This document shows positions 9,411 through 19,496 of a DNA stretch of 64,000 nucleotides, one piece after another. Each line of letters opens with the position of its first letter. The first letter of the stretch is position 1. Origin of the DNA: Hyphomonas sp. L-53-1-40 (GTDB lineage: Bacteria > Pseudomonadota > Alphaproteobacteria > Caulobacterales > Hyphomonadaceae); NCBI RefSeq assembly GCF_000682775.1, contig NZ_AWFI01000002.1:1-64000 (forward strand). The letters are read 5' to 3'. The notes under the pieces were generated by a model. It was not told where the DNA came from, searched no databases, and saw only the letters and a program-made list of their open reading frames with translations. A program made the position numbers and the translations under genes.

Positions 9411-10709
9411 TCAGGAGCGTCCGAAGACGCGCTCGAAGGTCGTGTCCACGTGTTTGAAATGGTAGCCAAGGTCGAACAAGGACTCGAGTTCGGAATCTGT
9501 CAGTCGGGATGATACTTCCTCATCCTGTTTGAGCAGGTCGAGAAGGTCACCTTCCTTCTTCCAGGTCCGCATCGCATTGCGCTGGACCAGACGATAGCTG
9601 TCTTCACGGCTGACGCCTTTTTCGACGAGGGCCAACAAGATGCGTTGCGAATTGTGGAGGCCACCCATGCTGTCGATCGTGCTCATCATGTTTTCCGGAT
9701 AGACCAAGAGGTTCTCGATCACGCCGCCAAGACGGTGCAGCGCAAAATCAAGATGCACGGTCGCGTCCGGGCCGATGCCACGTTCGACCGAGGAGTGCGA
9801 GATATCGCGCTCATGCCATAGCGCAACATTTTCCATGGCAGGCGTCACAGCGGAGCGGACAAGCCGGGCAAGACCGGTAAGGTTCTCCGTCAGAATGGGA
9901 TTGCGCTTGTGTGGCATGGCGGATGAGCCCTTCTGGCCCGCCGAGAAGAACTCTTCGGCTTCGAGCACTTCAGTGCGCTGGAGGTGACGTACTTCTGTTG
10001 AAAGCCGTTCAATAGAAGACGCGATCACACCCAAGACTGCGAAGAACATGGCATGGCGGTCGCGCGGGATGACCTGGGTAGAAACGGGCTCGACGCTGAG
10101 ACCGAGCTTTTCGGCAACATGAGTCTCAATGGACGGGTCGATATTTGCAAATGTGCCAACTGCGCCGGAGATTGCACACGTCGCCACTTCTTCGCGAGCC
10201 AGCACCAGGCGGGTCCGTGCGCGCTGGAATTCGGCATGATAGCCGGCAAGTTTCACACCGAATGTAGTGGGTTCTGCATGAATCCCGTGACTGCGGCCAA
10301 TAGTGGGTGTCAGCTTGTGTTCAAAGGCTCGCTTTTCGAGTGCGGCCAAGACGCGGTCTACACCAATCACTAGGAGGTCGGTTGCGCGTACAAGCTGGAC
10401 ATTGAAACATGTGTCCAGGACATCTGAAGAGGTCATGCCCTTGTGCAAGAAGCGCGCTTCGTCACCAACGTGTTCTGCGACATTCGTCAGAAAGGCGATG
10501 ACGTCATGCTTCACTTCACGCTCGATCTCATCGATCCGATCTACGTCGAACGCCGCACGTTCGCGGACCGCTGCGGAGACTCCTTCCGGAATCAGACCCT
10601 TCTGCTCCATGGCTTCGGCTGCGAGGGTCTCGATCTCCAGCCAGATGCCGAATTTGGATTCGGGAGACCAAATGGCTGCCATTTCGGGGCGGGTGTATCT
10701 GGGGATCAT
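9411..10709 (-). CDS. purB: Adenylosuccinate lyase
   Basis: It acts twice in purine synthesis, releasing fumarate from SAICAR and from adenylosuccinate. I place the start at ATG 10709 (432 residues), with GAGG upstream on the minus strand; the family N-terminus MIPRYTRPEM begins here, and a 16-residue upstream extension is unlikely. The fumarase/aspartase signature GSSAMPHKRNP covers residues 261-271 with the catalytic Ser263, and the acid histidine is His141 in GRSHGIHAEP. The gene stands alone on the minus strand, convergent with eda. Confidence 0.96.
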   Translation of the reverse strand: MIPRYTRPEMAAIWSPESKFGIWLEIETLAAEAMEQKGLIPEGVSAAVRERAAFDVDRIDEIEREVKHDVIAFLTNVAEHVGDEARFLHKGMTSSDVLDTCFNVQLVRATDLLVIGVDRVLAALEKRAFEHKLTPTIGRSHGIHAEPTTFGVKLAGYHAEFQRARTRLVLAREEVATCAISGAVGTFANIDPSIETHVAEKLGLSVEPVSTQVIPRDRHAMFFAVLGVIASSIERLSTEVRHLQRTEVLEAEEFFSAGQKGSSAMPHKRNPILTENLTGLARLVRSAVTPAMENVALWHERDISHSSVERGIGPDATVHLDFALHRLGGVIENLLVYPENMMSTIDSMGGLHNSQRILLALVEKGVSREDSYRLVQRNAMRTWKKEGDLLDLLKQDEEVSSRLTDSELESLFDLGYHFKHVDTTFERVFGRS

Positions 10710-10918
10710 GGAGTACCTCGGGGCTGGGATTCGGCTTTCTAATACTGGCTGGAGCACAGAACACCAGTGTCTCGGTAAATTGAGCGCAGAGGAAACTGCG
10801 TGGCGGGTGCGTATCTCCTGGTGCGGGGAGGGTTGCGGAATATGAGTGCATGGTTGAAATGCGTGGTAATTGGTAGACTGGAACGCTTGTATGTTTCGGT
10901 GGCGGCTGGAGCAGGTTC

Positions 10919-11857
10919 ATGCAACTCAAACCGATGATCGCGACCGCTGCTGGGCTTCTGATGATGGGACCAGCGCTGGCCGAAAACATAACTGGAACCT
11001 GCCATGCGCCTGTTTTAATTCCGGAAACGTTCGAGACCGTGACCGAGCAGGTGCTGCACGAGCCCGAACGAACCGAAATTCGTATTTATCCCGCCGAATA
11101 CAAAACAGTGTCGCGGTTGGTCGAGGTCAAACAGGCCGCGACCGAGTATAGGATCGTGCCTGCAGTCTATGAGGCGGTTACAGAGCAAGTGCTGGTCCGG
11201 CCGGAACGAACAGAGACGGTTGTGATCCCGGCAGAATACGAAACCTACACCGAACAAGTGCTGGTCCGGCAGGCTTATTCGACTTTGGATTTAAAGGAAG
11301 ATGTGGCTGGTCGCGCGATTGCCGGCGAGGATGATGCCAGCAAACCTCCGGGGAACGACGTGCTTGCGTCGGTCGATGTCCCGGCAGAGTACAAGACAAT
11401 TACACGCACGCGTATTGTGAAGCCTGACCAGTCCGAGACACGCATAGTTCCAGCAGAGTATCATACGCTCGTGAAGCAGGTCCTGGTCGAACCGGCACGT
11501 GTCGAGCCGGTTGCGATACCAGCGGAGTATGAAACGCTCATGATCGAACAATTGGTCAGGCCCGCCCGTGAAGAAATCGTCTCGATCCCGGCGACGTATC
11601 GCACGGTCGAGAAACGGATCGTGACAGGCGAGGGGAGGGCGGTATGGAAGACTGTGTTGTGCGACGAAGATATATCTCCCGAGACGATTACTGTCCTTCA
11701 GAAAGCGCTTTCACAAGTCGGTCATGCGGTCGAAATTGATGGCAAATTCGGGCCCGCAACGATGAGCGCGCTGAAAGCGTATCAGCGGGAGCAGGGCTTG
11801 GGTGTGGGTCAGCTGTCGTTTGAAACGCTAGAGGCACTCGACATAGCTGCTCACTGA
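10919..11857 (+). CDS. Exported 23-residue-repeat protein with peptidoglycan-binding domain
   Basis: This 312-residue protein has a signal peptide (cleavage probably after ALA at residue 21), a repeat array, and a C-terminal PG_binding_1-like domain (about 250-308, including DGKFGPATMSALKAYQ). Eight copies of a 23-residue unit, roughly [IV]-P-A-E-Y-x-T-V-x-x-Q-V-L-V-x-P-x-x-x-E, start near residues 33, 56, 79, 102, 153, 176, 199 and 222. A 28-residue spacer splits them four and four. The only two cysteines, 28 and 248, bracket the array. It is probably periplasmic and bound to the cell wall. Neighbours give no hint, and the function of the repeats is unknown to me. Confidence 0.8.
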   Translation: MQLKPMIATAAGLLMMGPALAENITGTCHAPVLIPETFETVTEQVLHEPERTEIRIYPAEYKTVSRLVEVKQAATEYRIVPAVYEAVTEQVLVRPERTETVVIPAEYETYTEQVLVRQAYSTLDLKEDVAGRAIAGEDDASKPPGNDVLASVDVPAEYKTITRTRIVKPDQSETRIVPAEYHTLVKQVLVEPARVEPVAIPAEYETLMIEQLVRPAREEIVSIPATYRTVEKRIVTGEGRAVWKTVLCDEDISPETITVLQKALSQVGHAVEIDGKFGPATMSALKAYQREQGLGVGQLSFETLEALDIAAH

Positions 11858-11935
11858 TCCTCTGGATGCGAATGGATCGCAAAAAGCCGATTGAATTCAT
11901 GGCTATGGTGCCGAGCCTGCTGCGCCCGTTCTGCT

Positions 11936-11965
11936 TTGCGCCGTGACGCACCGCCGCAGTATAGT
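11936..11965 (+). promoter_or_regulatory. Possible promoter of the nuo operon
   Basis: TTGCGC (11936-11941) and TATAGT (11960-11965) are spaced by 18 bases and lie 133 bases upstream of nuoA, in the 241-bp gap after the repeat protein. This is the best sigma-70-like pair I see there, but the match is moderate. Confidence 0.3.
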
Positions 11966-12098
11966 GCACGTGAGTTGGGCAATAATTCAGGCTAGACTGA
12001 GTTGCTGCGATATATTGCGTCTGTCTGTTGCGCCATAGGCGAAACCGTCCTAATCCGGCGCCAGATCAAGCCACCCCTGCGGCAGGAGACAAGGTACC

Positions 12099-12473
12099 AT
12101 GTCAGAGATCGAACGCTTGGCACTCGACTATTTGCCCGTGATCATTTTTCTGGTCATCGGCGCCGTGATTTCGGGCCTGTTCATTCTAGGTTCGGTGCTT
12201 CTGGCGCCCAGCAATCCGGATCCGGAAAAGAACTCAGCATATGAGTGCGGCTTCCCCGCTTTTGACGACGCGCGGATGAAGTTCGATGTGCGATTCTATC
12301 TCGTCGCGATTCTGTTCATCATCTTTGACCTGGAAGTGGCATTTCTGTTCCCGTGGGCAGTAAGCCTTGGAACGATTGGCTTGGTCGGATTCTGGTCCAT
12401 GGTTGGTTTCCTCGGTGTTTTGACCATCGGATTTGTTTATGAGTGGCGCCGCGGTGCGCTGGAGTGGGAATAA
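12099..12473 (+). CDS. nuoA: NADH-quinone oxidoreductase subunit A
   Basis: This small membrane subunit of complex I (124 residues, ND3 homologue) has three predicted transmembrane helices, near residues 10-32, 64-86 and 90-112. The conserved loop [12 protein letters not shown] with its cysteine lies between helices 1 and 2, near the quinone site. It is the first of 14 nuo genes in canonical order. Its TAA overlaps the nuoB ATG by one base (TAATG). Confidence 0.96.
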   Translation: MSEIERLALDYLPVIIFLVIGAVISGLFILGSVLLAPSNPDPEKNSAYECGFPAFDDARMKFDVRFYLVAILFIIFDLEVAFLFPWAVSLGTIGLVGFWSMVGFLGVLTIGFVYEWRRGALEWE

Positions 12474-13042
12474 TGGCTGACGATTACAAGACATATGCTC
12501 TTGGCGGCGCGCGGACGGGAGTCGAAGGCGGCTTTCAGCCCGGCAATGATGACCCGTTCTATACCGGCCTGTCAGACCAATTGGCTGATAAAGGCTATTT
12601 CACCGCCGCAGCCGATGATCTGATCACTTGGGCGCGGACCGGTTCCCTGATGTGGATGACGTTCGGCCTTGCCTGCTGCGCCGTGGAAATGATGCACGCC
12701 GGCAACCCGCGTTACGACCTTGAGCGCTTCGGTATGGCGCCGCGCGGTTCACCCCGCCAGTCGGACGTGATGATCGTTGCCGGCACCCTGACCAACAAGA
12801 TGGCACCCGCCCTGCGCAAGGTTTACGATCAGATGCCGGAGCCACGTTATGTGATTTCCATGGGTAGCTGTGCCAATGGTGGCGGCTATTACCATTACAG
12901 CTACAGCGTTGTGCGTGGCTGCGATCGAATCGTGCCGGTCGATATCTATATTCCGGGGTGCCCGCCGACTGCTGAAGCGCTGGTTTACGGCTTCTTGCAG
13001 CTGCAGAAGAAGATTCGCCGCGAAGGCTCGCTGGAACGGTAG
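12473..13042 (+). CDS. nuoB: NADH-quinone oxidoreductase subunit B
   Basis: This peripheral-arm subunit carries cluster N2, which passes electrons to quinone. It has 189 residues when started at ATG 12473, coupled to nuoA. Cluster ligands are visible as the adjacent Cys68-Cys69 ([10 protein letters not shown]), Cys133 (MGSCANGGG) and Cys163 ([10 protein letters not shown]). The usual PSST-family core is complete. A longer reading from 12443 would overlap nuoA by 31 bases and is less likely. Confidence 0.97.
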   Translation: MADDYKTYALGGARTGVEGGFQPGNDDPFYTGLSDQLADKGYFTAAADDLITWARTGSLMWMTFGLACCAVEMMHAGNPRYDLERFGMAPRGSPRQSDVMIVAGTLTNKMAPALRKVYDQMPEPRYVISMGSCANGGGYYHYSYSVVRGCDRIVPVDIYIPGCPPTAEALVYGFLQLQKKIRREGSLER

Positions 13043-13050
13043 GAGCTGAC

Positions 13051-13677
13051 ATGATGACAACAGAAGCTATCGAAGCCCTGGGTGAACTGGGCGCTCATAT
13101 CGCCGCGCGCCAGCCGGATGCCGTCAAGTCTGCGGACGTGACGCTTGGCGAGTTGACCGTGTTGGCCGAGCGCGATCACATTGTGAGCCTGATGCGCTTC
13201 CTGCGCGACGACCAGCAGTGCAATTTCGAGACCTTTGTCGATGTTTGCGGGGTTGATTATCCGGAGCGGACCGAGCGGTTCGAAGTCGTTTATCACCTGC
13301 TTTCGATGCGGATGAATCATCGTGTGCGCGTACGTATCAGTACCGATGAAGATACGCCCGTTCCAAGTATTGTCGGGCTTTGGCCTGCCGCAAACTGGTT
13401 CGAACGGGAAGCCTTCGACATGTATGGCATCCAGTTCTCCGATCATCCTGACCTTCGCCGCATCCTCACCGATTATGGCTTTGAGGGGTATCCGCTGCGC
13501 AAGGACTTCCCCCTGACAGGCCATTATGAAGTGCGTTACGACGACCTTGAAAAGCGCGTCGTCTATGAGCCGGTCGAACTGCCGCAGGAATATCGCAATT
13601 TCGATTTCCTCTCACCGTGGGAGGGTATGACCAGTCATATTCCCGGGGACGAGAAAGCCGAGGAGCCTTCTGAATAA
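13051..13677 (+). CDS. nuoC: NADH-quinone oxidoreductase subunit C
   Basis: This 30-kDa-type subunit of the hydrophilic arm (208 residues) has no redox cofactor and supports NuoD. The family signature is visible in [12 protein letters not shown] and in [20 protein letters not shown] lies 5 bases before ATG 13051; ATG 13054 is an equally plausible start. It is a separate gene from nuoD, unlike the fused nuoCD of enterobacteria. Its TAA overlaps the nuoD ATG by one base. Confidence 0.96.
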   Translation: MMTTEAIEALGELGAHIAARQPDAVKSADVTLGELTVLAERDHIVSLMRFLRDDQQCNFETFVDVCGVDYPERTERFEVVYHLLSMRMNHRVRVRISTDEDTPVPSIVGLWPAANWFEREAFDMYGIQFSDHPDLRRILTDYGFEGYPLRKDFPLTGHYEVRYDDLEKRVVYEPVELPQEYRNFDFLSPWEGMTSHIPGDEKAEEPSE

Positions 13678-14882
13678 TGGCTGACACCGCGCACATCTCC
13701 GAAATGGAAGACCGAAAGTTCACACTGAATTTCGGTCCTCAACATCCGGCCGCCCACGGCGTCCTTCGTATGATTCTCGATCTCGATGGCGAGATCGTGA
13801 CCCGTGTGGACAGCCATATCGGCTTGCTGCATCGCGGCACCGAGAAGCTGCTGGAGTACAAGACATTCCTGCAGGGAATGCCATATTTCGACCGACTGGA
13901 CTATTGCTCTCCCATGAATCAGGAGCACGCCTGGTGCCTGGCCGTCGAGAAGCTGCTGGGCGTCGAAGTCCCCCGGCGGGCAAGCTTGATTCGCGTGCTC
14001 TATTCAGAGCTCGGCCGGATCATGTCGCACTTGCTGAATGTAACAACGCAGATCCTCGACGTAGGCGCGTTGACGCCGATCACCTGGGGTTTTGAAGAAC
14101 GTGAAAAACTGTGCGTGTTCTATGAGCGCGCCTCAGGCAGCCGCATGCACGCCGCTTATTTCCGCCCTGGCGGCGTCCATCAGGACCTGCCGCAGAACCT
14201 CATTGACGATATTGCGGAATGGTGTGAGCAATTCCCGGGCAAGCTTGATCACATCGAAAGCCTGGTCACCGAAAATCGCATCTTCAAACAGCGCAATGTC
14301 GATATCGGCCTAGTTGATGAGAAGACCATCATGGAGTGGGGATTCTCGGGCGTGATGGTGCGTGGGTCGGGTTTCGCCTGGGACCTTCGCCGCTCGCAGC
14401 CTTATGAATGCTATTCCGAGCTCGATTTCAAAATTCCGGTTGGCCGGAATGGCGACAATTACGACCGCTATGTCTGCCGTATGGAAGAGATGCGCGAGTC
14501 GGTGAAGATCATGCAGCAATGTGTTGACCTCATGTCGAAAGAGGGGCCCGGGCCTGTCCTTGTGCCCGGTTCGAAGCTTGCGCCGCCGCGCCGGGCCGAG
14601 ATGAAGAATTCGATGGAAGCCCTGATCCATCACTTCAAGCTGTACACTGAAGGTTTCCATGTTCCGGAAGGCGAGACCTATGTCGCCATCGAGGCGCCGA
14701 AGGGCGAGTTCGGCGTCTATCTCGTCTCGGACGGGACGAACCGCCCGTATCGCGCCAAGATTCGCGCGCCGGGCTATCCGCACCTGCAGGCGATGGACCA
14801 TCTCAGCAAGGGTCACATGCTGGCGGACGTGTCCGCCATCTTGGGCTCACTCGATATCGTGTTCGGGGAAATCGACCGATGA
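13677..14882 (+). CDS. nuoD: NADH-quinone oxidoreductase subunit D
   Basis: This 49-kDa-type subunit (401 residues) forms the quinone-binding cavity with NuoB. The hydrogenase-derived fold is evident from [13 protein letters not shown] near the N-terminus, then HRGTEKLLE and the C-terminal [15 protein letters not shown]. The C-terminus [10 protein letters not shown] is intact. The stop TGA overlaps the ATG of a 27-codon ORF rather than nuoE itself. Confidence 0.97.
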   Translation: MADTAHISEMEDRKFTLNFGPQHPAAHGVLRMILDLDGEIVTRVDSHIGLLHRGTEKLLEYKTFLQGMPYFDRLDYCSPMNQEHAWCLAVEKLLGVEVPRRASLIRVLYSELGRIMSHLLNVTTQILDVGALTPITWGFEEREKLCVFYERASGSRMHAAYFRPGGVHQDLPQNLIDDIAEWCEQFPGKLDHIESLVTENRIFKQRNVDIGLVDEKTIMEWGFSGVMVRGSGFAWDLRRSQPYECYSELDFKIPVGRNGDNYDRYVCRMEEMRESVKIMQQCVDLMSKEGPGPVLVPGSKLAPPRRAEMKNSMEALIHHFKLYTEGFHVPEGETYVAIEAPKGEFGVYLVSDGTNRPYRAKIRAPGYPHLQAMDHLSKGHMLADVSAILGSLDIVFGEIDR

Positions 14883-14962
14883 GTACTGCGCAGACACGCT
14901 TTTTTGACGAACATCCTCTCAAGGATGAAGCCCGTCGCTGTTTTTCGAAAAGGGGCGAGTAG
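14879..14962 (+). CDS. Hypothetical 27-residue micro-ORF between nuoD and nuoE
   Basis: ATG 14879 overlaps the nuoD stop (ATGA), and its TAG at 14960-14962 shares one base with the GTG start of nuoE. The ORF fills the nuoD-nuoE gap exactly. The peptide begins [20 protein letters not shown] and ends with a basic CFSKRGE. Nothing identifies its function. It may encode a real small protein, or serve as a translational bridge that brings ribosomes to the nuoE start. Confidence 0.45.
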   Translation: MSTAQTRFFDEHPLKDEARRCFSKRGE

Positions 14963-16071
14963 TGGCACTACGCCGTTTTGATATGGAGGCTGGAGGCGAC
15001 ACATTCGCGTTCAAGCCCGAGACCGAAGAGAAAATTGCGTTCTGGCGCGGCAAGTATCCGGCTGACAAGCAGCGGTCTGCGGTGATCCCGATGCTGTGGT
15101 TGGCGCAAAAGGACAATAGTGGCTGGCTATCCGAGCCTGCTATGCGTGAAGTCGCCGATCGTCTGGAGATGCCGTATATCCGCGTCTATGAAGTCGCGAC
15201 CTTCTACACGATGTTCCGTCTGCAGCCGGTCGGAAAGTACCACATCCAACTCTGCGGCACGACGCCTTGCCAGTTGCGTGGCGCGGAGAAGCTGAAGGAG
15301 GTCTGCCAGACCGAGATCGGCAAGCAGATGTTCGTGACCGATGATGGTCGTCTGTCCTGGGAAGAGGTCGAGTGTCTTGGCGCGTGCGTGAATGCGCCCA
15401 TGGTTCAGGTGAATGACGATTATTTCGAAGATTTGACCCCAGATTCGCTGGGGATGATTCTCAACAAGCTGAAGAATGGCGTCGAGGCACATCCCGGCCC
15501 GCAGGTCGACCGGATCAATAGCGCGCCGGAAGGGGGCACGGCTATCCTGACCGATCCGCAATTATTCGATGGAACACGCAACCAGTCGGGTGCTTTGCCC
15601 AATTTGCCGACCGCCGAGCCAGAACCGGAGCCGACGGCTGCCGGCAAACCAGCGGAATCTGCGCCGACGAACACACAACGCGAAGTTCCCCAAAAGGAAA
15701 ATACCGGCAAGACGACGCTGATCTCGAAGACGGAAACCGCCGAGAAATCTGCACCTGCTGCCGTTTCAGGCGAAAAGCCGGAATCGGTCGCGATCGCCTC
15801 TGAAGACCATGATGATCTGAAGCGCATCAAGGGTATCGGACCGAAGAATGAGGATGCGCTCAATGAACTCGGCATCTTCACCTTCCAGCAGATCGCGGAC
15901 TGGACGCCAGCCAATATTGACTGGGTCGAAGACTATATGAGCTTCCCGGGTCGGATCGAGCGGGAAGACTGGATCGCGCAAGCAAAAGAGCTGGCCACGG
16001 GCGGCGAGACCGAGTTCTCGAAGCGGGTCGATGCGGGGCAGGTTGCCTCCAGCAGGGATGATGAGGACTAG
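14962..16071 (+). CDS. nuoE: NADH-quinone oxidoreductase subunit E with C-terminal helix-hairpin-helix extension
   Basis: This 24-kDa-type subunit holds the [2Fe-2S] cluster N1a through Cys98, Cys103, Cys138 and Cys142. The start is GTG 14962, with AGGGGCGAG upstream. The thioredoxin-like core ends near residue 180. It is followed by a long linker rich in Pro, Glu, Ala and Thr, and from about residue 284 by a helix-hairpin-helix-like domain (DDLKRIKGIGPKNEDALNEL). The total of 369 residues is roughly twice the bare subunit. Similar tails occur in other alphaproteobacteria; what the tail does is not clear to me. Confidence 0.94.
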   Translation: MALRRFDMEAGGDTFAFKPETEEKIAFWRGKYPADKQRSAVIPMLWLAQKDNSGWLSEPAMREVADRLEMPYIRVYEVATFYTMFRLQPVGKYHIQLCGTTPCQLRGAEKLKEVCQTEIGKQMFVTDDGRLSWEEVECLGACVNAPMVQVNDDYFEDLTPDSLGMILNKLKNGVEAHPGPQVDRINSAPEGGTAILTDPQLFDGTRNQSGALPNLPTAEPEPEPTAAGKPAESAPTNTQREVPQKENTGKTTLISKTETAEKSAPAAVSGEKPESVAIASEDHDDLKRIKGIGPKNEDALNELGIFTFQQIADWTPANIDWVEDYMSFPGRIEREDWIAQAKELATGGETEFSKRVDAGQVASSRDDED

Positions 16072-16074
16072 GCC

Positions 16075-17379
16075 ATGCTGCAGGACAAGGATCGCATCTT
16101 CACAAACCTCTATGGTTTGCACTCACCCGACCTCGAAGCGGCGAAGAAACGCGGCGCCTGGCACCTCACCAAGGAGATGCTGGATCAGGGGCCAGACTGG
16201 ATATGCGACCAGATCAAGGCCTCAGGCTTGCGCGGTCGCGGCGGCGCTGGCTTTCCGACCGGTCTGAAATGGACGTTCATGCCGAAGGAAGTGCGCGATC
16301 GACCGCACTATCTGGTCGTCAATGCTGACGAGTCCGAGCCCGGCACGTGCAAGGATCGCGAGATCATGCGGCATGATCCGCATCTGCTCATCGAGGGCTG
16401 CATGGTGGCAAGCCGCGCGATGCGCGCCCATAAATGCTATGTCTACCTGCGTGGTGAGTATATCAATGAGCGCCATGCGCTCGAGAAAGCCGTCAAGGAA
16501 GCCTATGAGGCAAAGCTGATCGGCAAGGACAATGTGAATGGCTGGGATTTCGATCTCTATGTCCATCACGGGGCCGGCGCCTATATCTGCGGCGAGGAGA
16601 CAGCCTTGCTGGAAAGCCTTGAAGGCAAGAAGGGACAGCCCCGGCTGAAACCACCGTTTCCGGCCAATGCTGGCCTGTATGGCTGCCCAACAACAGTAAA
16701 CAATGTCGAGTCGATTGCAGTGGCTCCGACCATTCTTCGCCGCGGTGCTGAGTGGTTTGCCGGATTTGGCCGTCCAAACAATGCGGGCACAAAACTGTTC
16801 TGTGTTTCCGGGCATGTGAACAAGCCATGTAATGTCGAAGAAGAAATGTCGGTCACTTTCCGTGAGCTGATTGATAATCACTGCGGCGGTATCCGGGGTG
16901 GTTGGGACAATCTCAAGGCGGTGATCCCCGGTGGATCGTCCGTGCCGATGGTGCCGGCCGAGCAGATCATGGACGCCTACATGGATTTCGACACACTGCG
17001 GGACCTTAAATCAGGCCTGGGCACGGCGGCGGTGATCGTGATGGACAAGGACACCGACCTGATCAAGGCAATTGCCCGTCTCGCATATTTCTACAAACAT
17101 GAAAGCTGCGGCCAGTGCACGCCGTGCCGTGAAGGCACAGGCTGGATGTGGCGCGTCATGGAGCGAATGGTCAAAGGCGAAGCCGAGCATGATGAGATCG
17201 AGACGCTCCTGGATGTAACCAAGCAGGTTGAAGGCCACACGATTTGCGCACTCGGTGACGCAGCGGCCTGGCCGATTCAGGGCCTGATCCGCCACTTCCG
17301 CCATGAGATTGAGGATCGCATCAACCAGTACAGACTGCCGCGCGCCATGGTGCAGGGCGCAGTCGTGGCAGCGGAGTAG
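16075..17379 (+). CDS. nuoF: NADH-quinone oxidoreductase subunit F
   Basis: This 51-kDa-type subunit binds NADH, FMN and one [4Fe-4S] cluster (N3) and is the electron entry point of complex I. It has 434 residues. The FMN/NADH motif [10 protein letters not shown] spans residues 54-63, and [20 protein letters not shown] is typical of the flavin site. Cluster ligands are Cys345, Cys348, Cys351 (ESCGQCTPC) and Cys391 (HTICALGD). It starts 3 bases after nuoE. Confidence 0.97.
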   Translation: MLQDKDRIFTNLYGLHSPDLEAAKKRGAWHLTKEMLDQGPDWICDQIKASGLRGRGGAGFPTGLKWTFMPKEVRDRPHYLVVNADESEPGTCKDREIMRHDPHLLIEGCMVASRAMRAHKCYVYLRGEYINERHALEKAVKEAYEAKLIGKDNVNGWDFDLYVHHGAGAYICGEETALLESLEGKKGQPRLKPPFPANAGLYGCPTTVNNVESIAVAPTILRRGAEWFAGFGRPNNAGTKLFCVSGHVNKPCNVEEEMSVTFRELIDNHCGGIRGGWDNLKAVIPGGSSVPMVPAEQIMDAYMDFDTLRDLKSGLGTAAVIVMDKDTDLIKAIARLAYFYKHESCGQCTPCREGTGWMWRVMERMVKGEAEHDEIETLLDVTKQVEGHTICALGDAAAWPIQGLIRHFRHEIEDRINQYRLPRAMVQGAVVAAE

Positions 17380-17383
17380 AGAT

Positions 17384-19486
17384 ATGTCCGACGACCTTTT
17401 TAAGTTGAATGTCGATGGCAAGGACATTGAGGTCCCACGCGCCTACACGCTGATGCAGGCGTGTGAGGAAGCGGGTGCTGAGATTCCGCGCTTCTGCTAT
17501 CATGAGCGCCTGTCGGTCGCCGGCAATTGCCGCATGTGCCTTGTCGAATGGGAAGGCGCACCGAAGCCGATTGCTTCGTGCGCGCAAACCGTGGGCGACA
17601 TGCGTCCGAACCGGGATGGATCGGCACCGAACATCCGCACCAAGGGCGCCTATGTGGAAAAGGCCCGTAATGGTGTCATGGAATTCCTGCTGATCAACCA
17701 TCCGCTGGATTGCCCGATCTGCGACCAGGGCGGCGAGTGCGACCTGCAGGATCAGGCCATGGCCTATGGCCGCGCCGGCAGTCGCTATGACGAGAACAAG
17801 CGTGCCGTTGAAGACAAGAATATGGGCCCGCTGGTCAAGACGATCATGACCCGCTGCATCCAGTGCACGCGATGCGTGCGCTTCGCCGCCGAAGTCGCGG
17901 GGGTCGAGGAGCTCGGCATGATTTCGCGTGGCGAAAATGCCGAAATCACGACCTATCTGGAAAAGAGCCTGACATCCGAACTGTCTGGCAACGTCATTGA
18001 TTTGTGTCCGGTTGGTGCGCTGACCTCCAAGCCATACGCATTCAATGCGCGCCCCTGGGAGCTGCGTAAAACGTCCTCCATTGATGTGATGGACGCCATG
18101 GGCGCTGCGATCCGCGTGGACGCCAAGGGTGATGGCGTGATGCGCATCCTTCCTGAAGTGAGCGAAGGCATCAACGAGGAGTGGCTGTCGGACAAATCCC
18201 GTTTCATTTGGGATGGCCTAGCCCGCCAACGCCTCGACAAGCCTTACATTCGCGAGAACGGCAAACTGCGCCCGGCTAATTGGGGCGAGGCTTTTGCGGC
18301 CGTGAAAGAGGCGCTGTCGGCATCCCCTGAAAAAATCGGCGTTGTCGCCGGAGACTTGATCGAGGTTGAGCAGGCCAAGGCAGCGCTTGATTTTTTCCGA
18401 GGGCTCGGTGTGGAGAATACAGATTGTCGTCCCGCCGGGGCGCAATATGGCACAGATGGGGTGCGCGAACGTTATATCCTGAATGGCACACTGGCTGGCG
18501 TAGAAGATGCTGACGCCTTGCTGTTGATCGGTACGAATCCGCGCGTTGAAGCCGCTGTCTGGAATGCGCGCATCCGCAAGGCATGGCTTTGGGCTGACCT
18601 GAAAGTTGGCCGTATCGGCGAAGCTGCGGATCTGACATATGAGCATGCCTGGCTCGGCGATGGCGCGTCGGCGCTTGCAAATATCCGCAATTCGGACTTC
18701 GGCAAAGTGCTCGCAGATGCCGAGCGGCCGATGGTCGTCATCGGCGAACGCGCGCTCTGCGGCGAAGATGGCGCAGCAGTTCTCGCTAAAGCGCTGGAAC
18801 TGGCAAACGAAATTGGCGCCGTTAAAGACGGCTGGGCCGGATTTGGCGTTCTTCACAATGCGGCGGGCCGCGTGGGCGCGCTGGACGTTGGGTTCGTGCC
18901 TGGCGAGGGTGGAGCCGCGACGGCAGATATCCTGTCCGGCGGGATGGAAACGGTCGTGCTTCTCGGGGCTGACGAGCTCGATCTGTCTAACCTTGGCAAT
19001 TCGAAAGTCATTTACATAGGCTCGCATGGCGATGCGGGGGCTGCGCGTGCGGACATTATTTTGCCGAGTGCCGCTTATACCGAAATGTCCGCCACCTTTG
19101 TGAACACCGAAGGCCGCGTCCAGATGACGAGCCGCGCTGTGCAGCCAAAAGGTGAGGCACGCGAAGGCTGGGCCATTTTCCGAGCCTTGTCGGAAGTTGT
19201 TGGCAAGAAACTGCCCTATGATACCGCCGATGCGCTGCGTGCTGAATTGCGCGGTCCTGAGGGTGAAAGCACCACTTTCTCAGGACTTGGATTCGCGCCG
19301 GGCGCGATGGGGGCGGAGGCCCTCAAAACGCCAATCACGACTCCTTCGACAATCCTTGTGACCGCGACATTCCGTCCGGTGTTTGACGATTTCTATATGA
19401 CGAACCCGATCGCACGGGCGTCCAAGACGATGGCCGAATGTTCTGCGCTGGCCTCAGCGCTGGACACTCCGGTAGCAGCGGAGTAG
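17384..19486 (+). CDS. nuoG: NADH-quinone oxidoreductase subunit G
   Basis: This is the largest peripheral-arm subunit (700 residues) and carries several iron-sulfur clusters. The N-terminal [2Fe-2S] ligands are Cys38, Cys49, Cys52 and Cys66. Next come a His/Cys site ([18 protein letters not shown]) and a [4Fe-4S] set ([10 protein letters not shown] with DLCPVGAL). The rest is a molybdopterin-oxidoreductase-like domain without an expected cofactor role. I use ATG 17384; the longer frame from 17303 overlaps nuoF and lacks homology. Confidence 0.96.
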   Translation: MSDDLFKLNVDGKDIEVPRAYTLMQACEEAGAEIPRFCYHERLSVAGNCRMCLVEWEGAPKPIASCAQTVGDMRPNRDGSAPNIRTKGAYVEKARNGVMEFLLINHPLDCPICDQGGECDLQDQAMAYGRAGSRYDENKRAVEDKNMGPLVKTIMTRCIQCTRCVRFAAEVAGVEELGMISRGENAEITTYLEKSLTSELSGNVIDLCPVGALTSKPYAFNARPWELRKTSSIDVMDAMGAAIRVDAKGDGVMRILPEVSEGINEEWLSDKSRFIWDGLARQRLDKPYIRENGKLRPANWGEAFAAVKEALSASPEKIGVVAGDLIEVEQAKAALDFFRGLGVENTDCRPAGAQYGTDGVRERYILNGTLAGVEDADALLLIGTNPRVEAAVWNARIRKAWLWADLKVGRIGEAADLTYEHAWLGDGASALANIRNSDFGKVLADAERPMVVIGERALCGEDGAAVLAKALELANEIGAVKDGWAGFGVLHNAAGRVGALDVGFVPGEGGAATADILSGGMETVVLLGADELDLSNLGNSKVIYIGSHGDAGAARADIILPSAAYTEMSATFVNTEGRVQMTSRAVQPKGEAREGWAIFRALSEVVGKKLPYDTADALRAELRGPEGESTTFSGLGFAPGAMGAEALKTPITTPSTILVTATFRPVFDDFYMTNPIARASKTMAECSALASALDTPVAAE

Positions 19487-19496
19487 GGCGGGCGCC

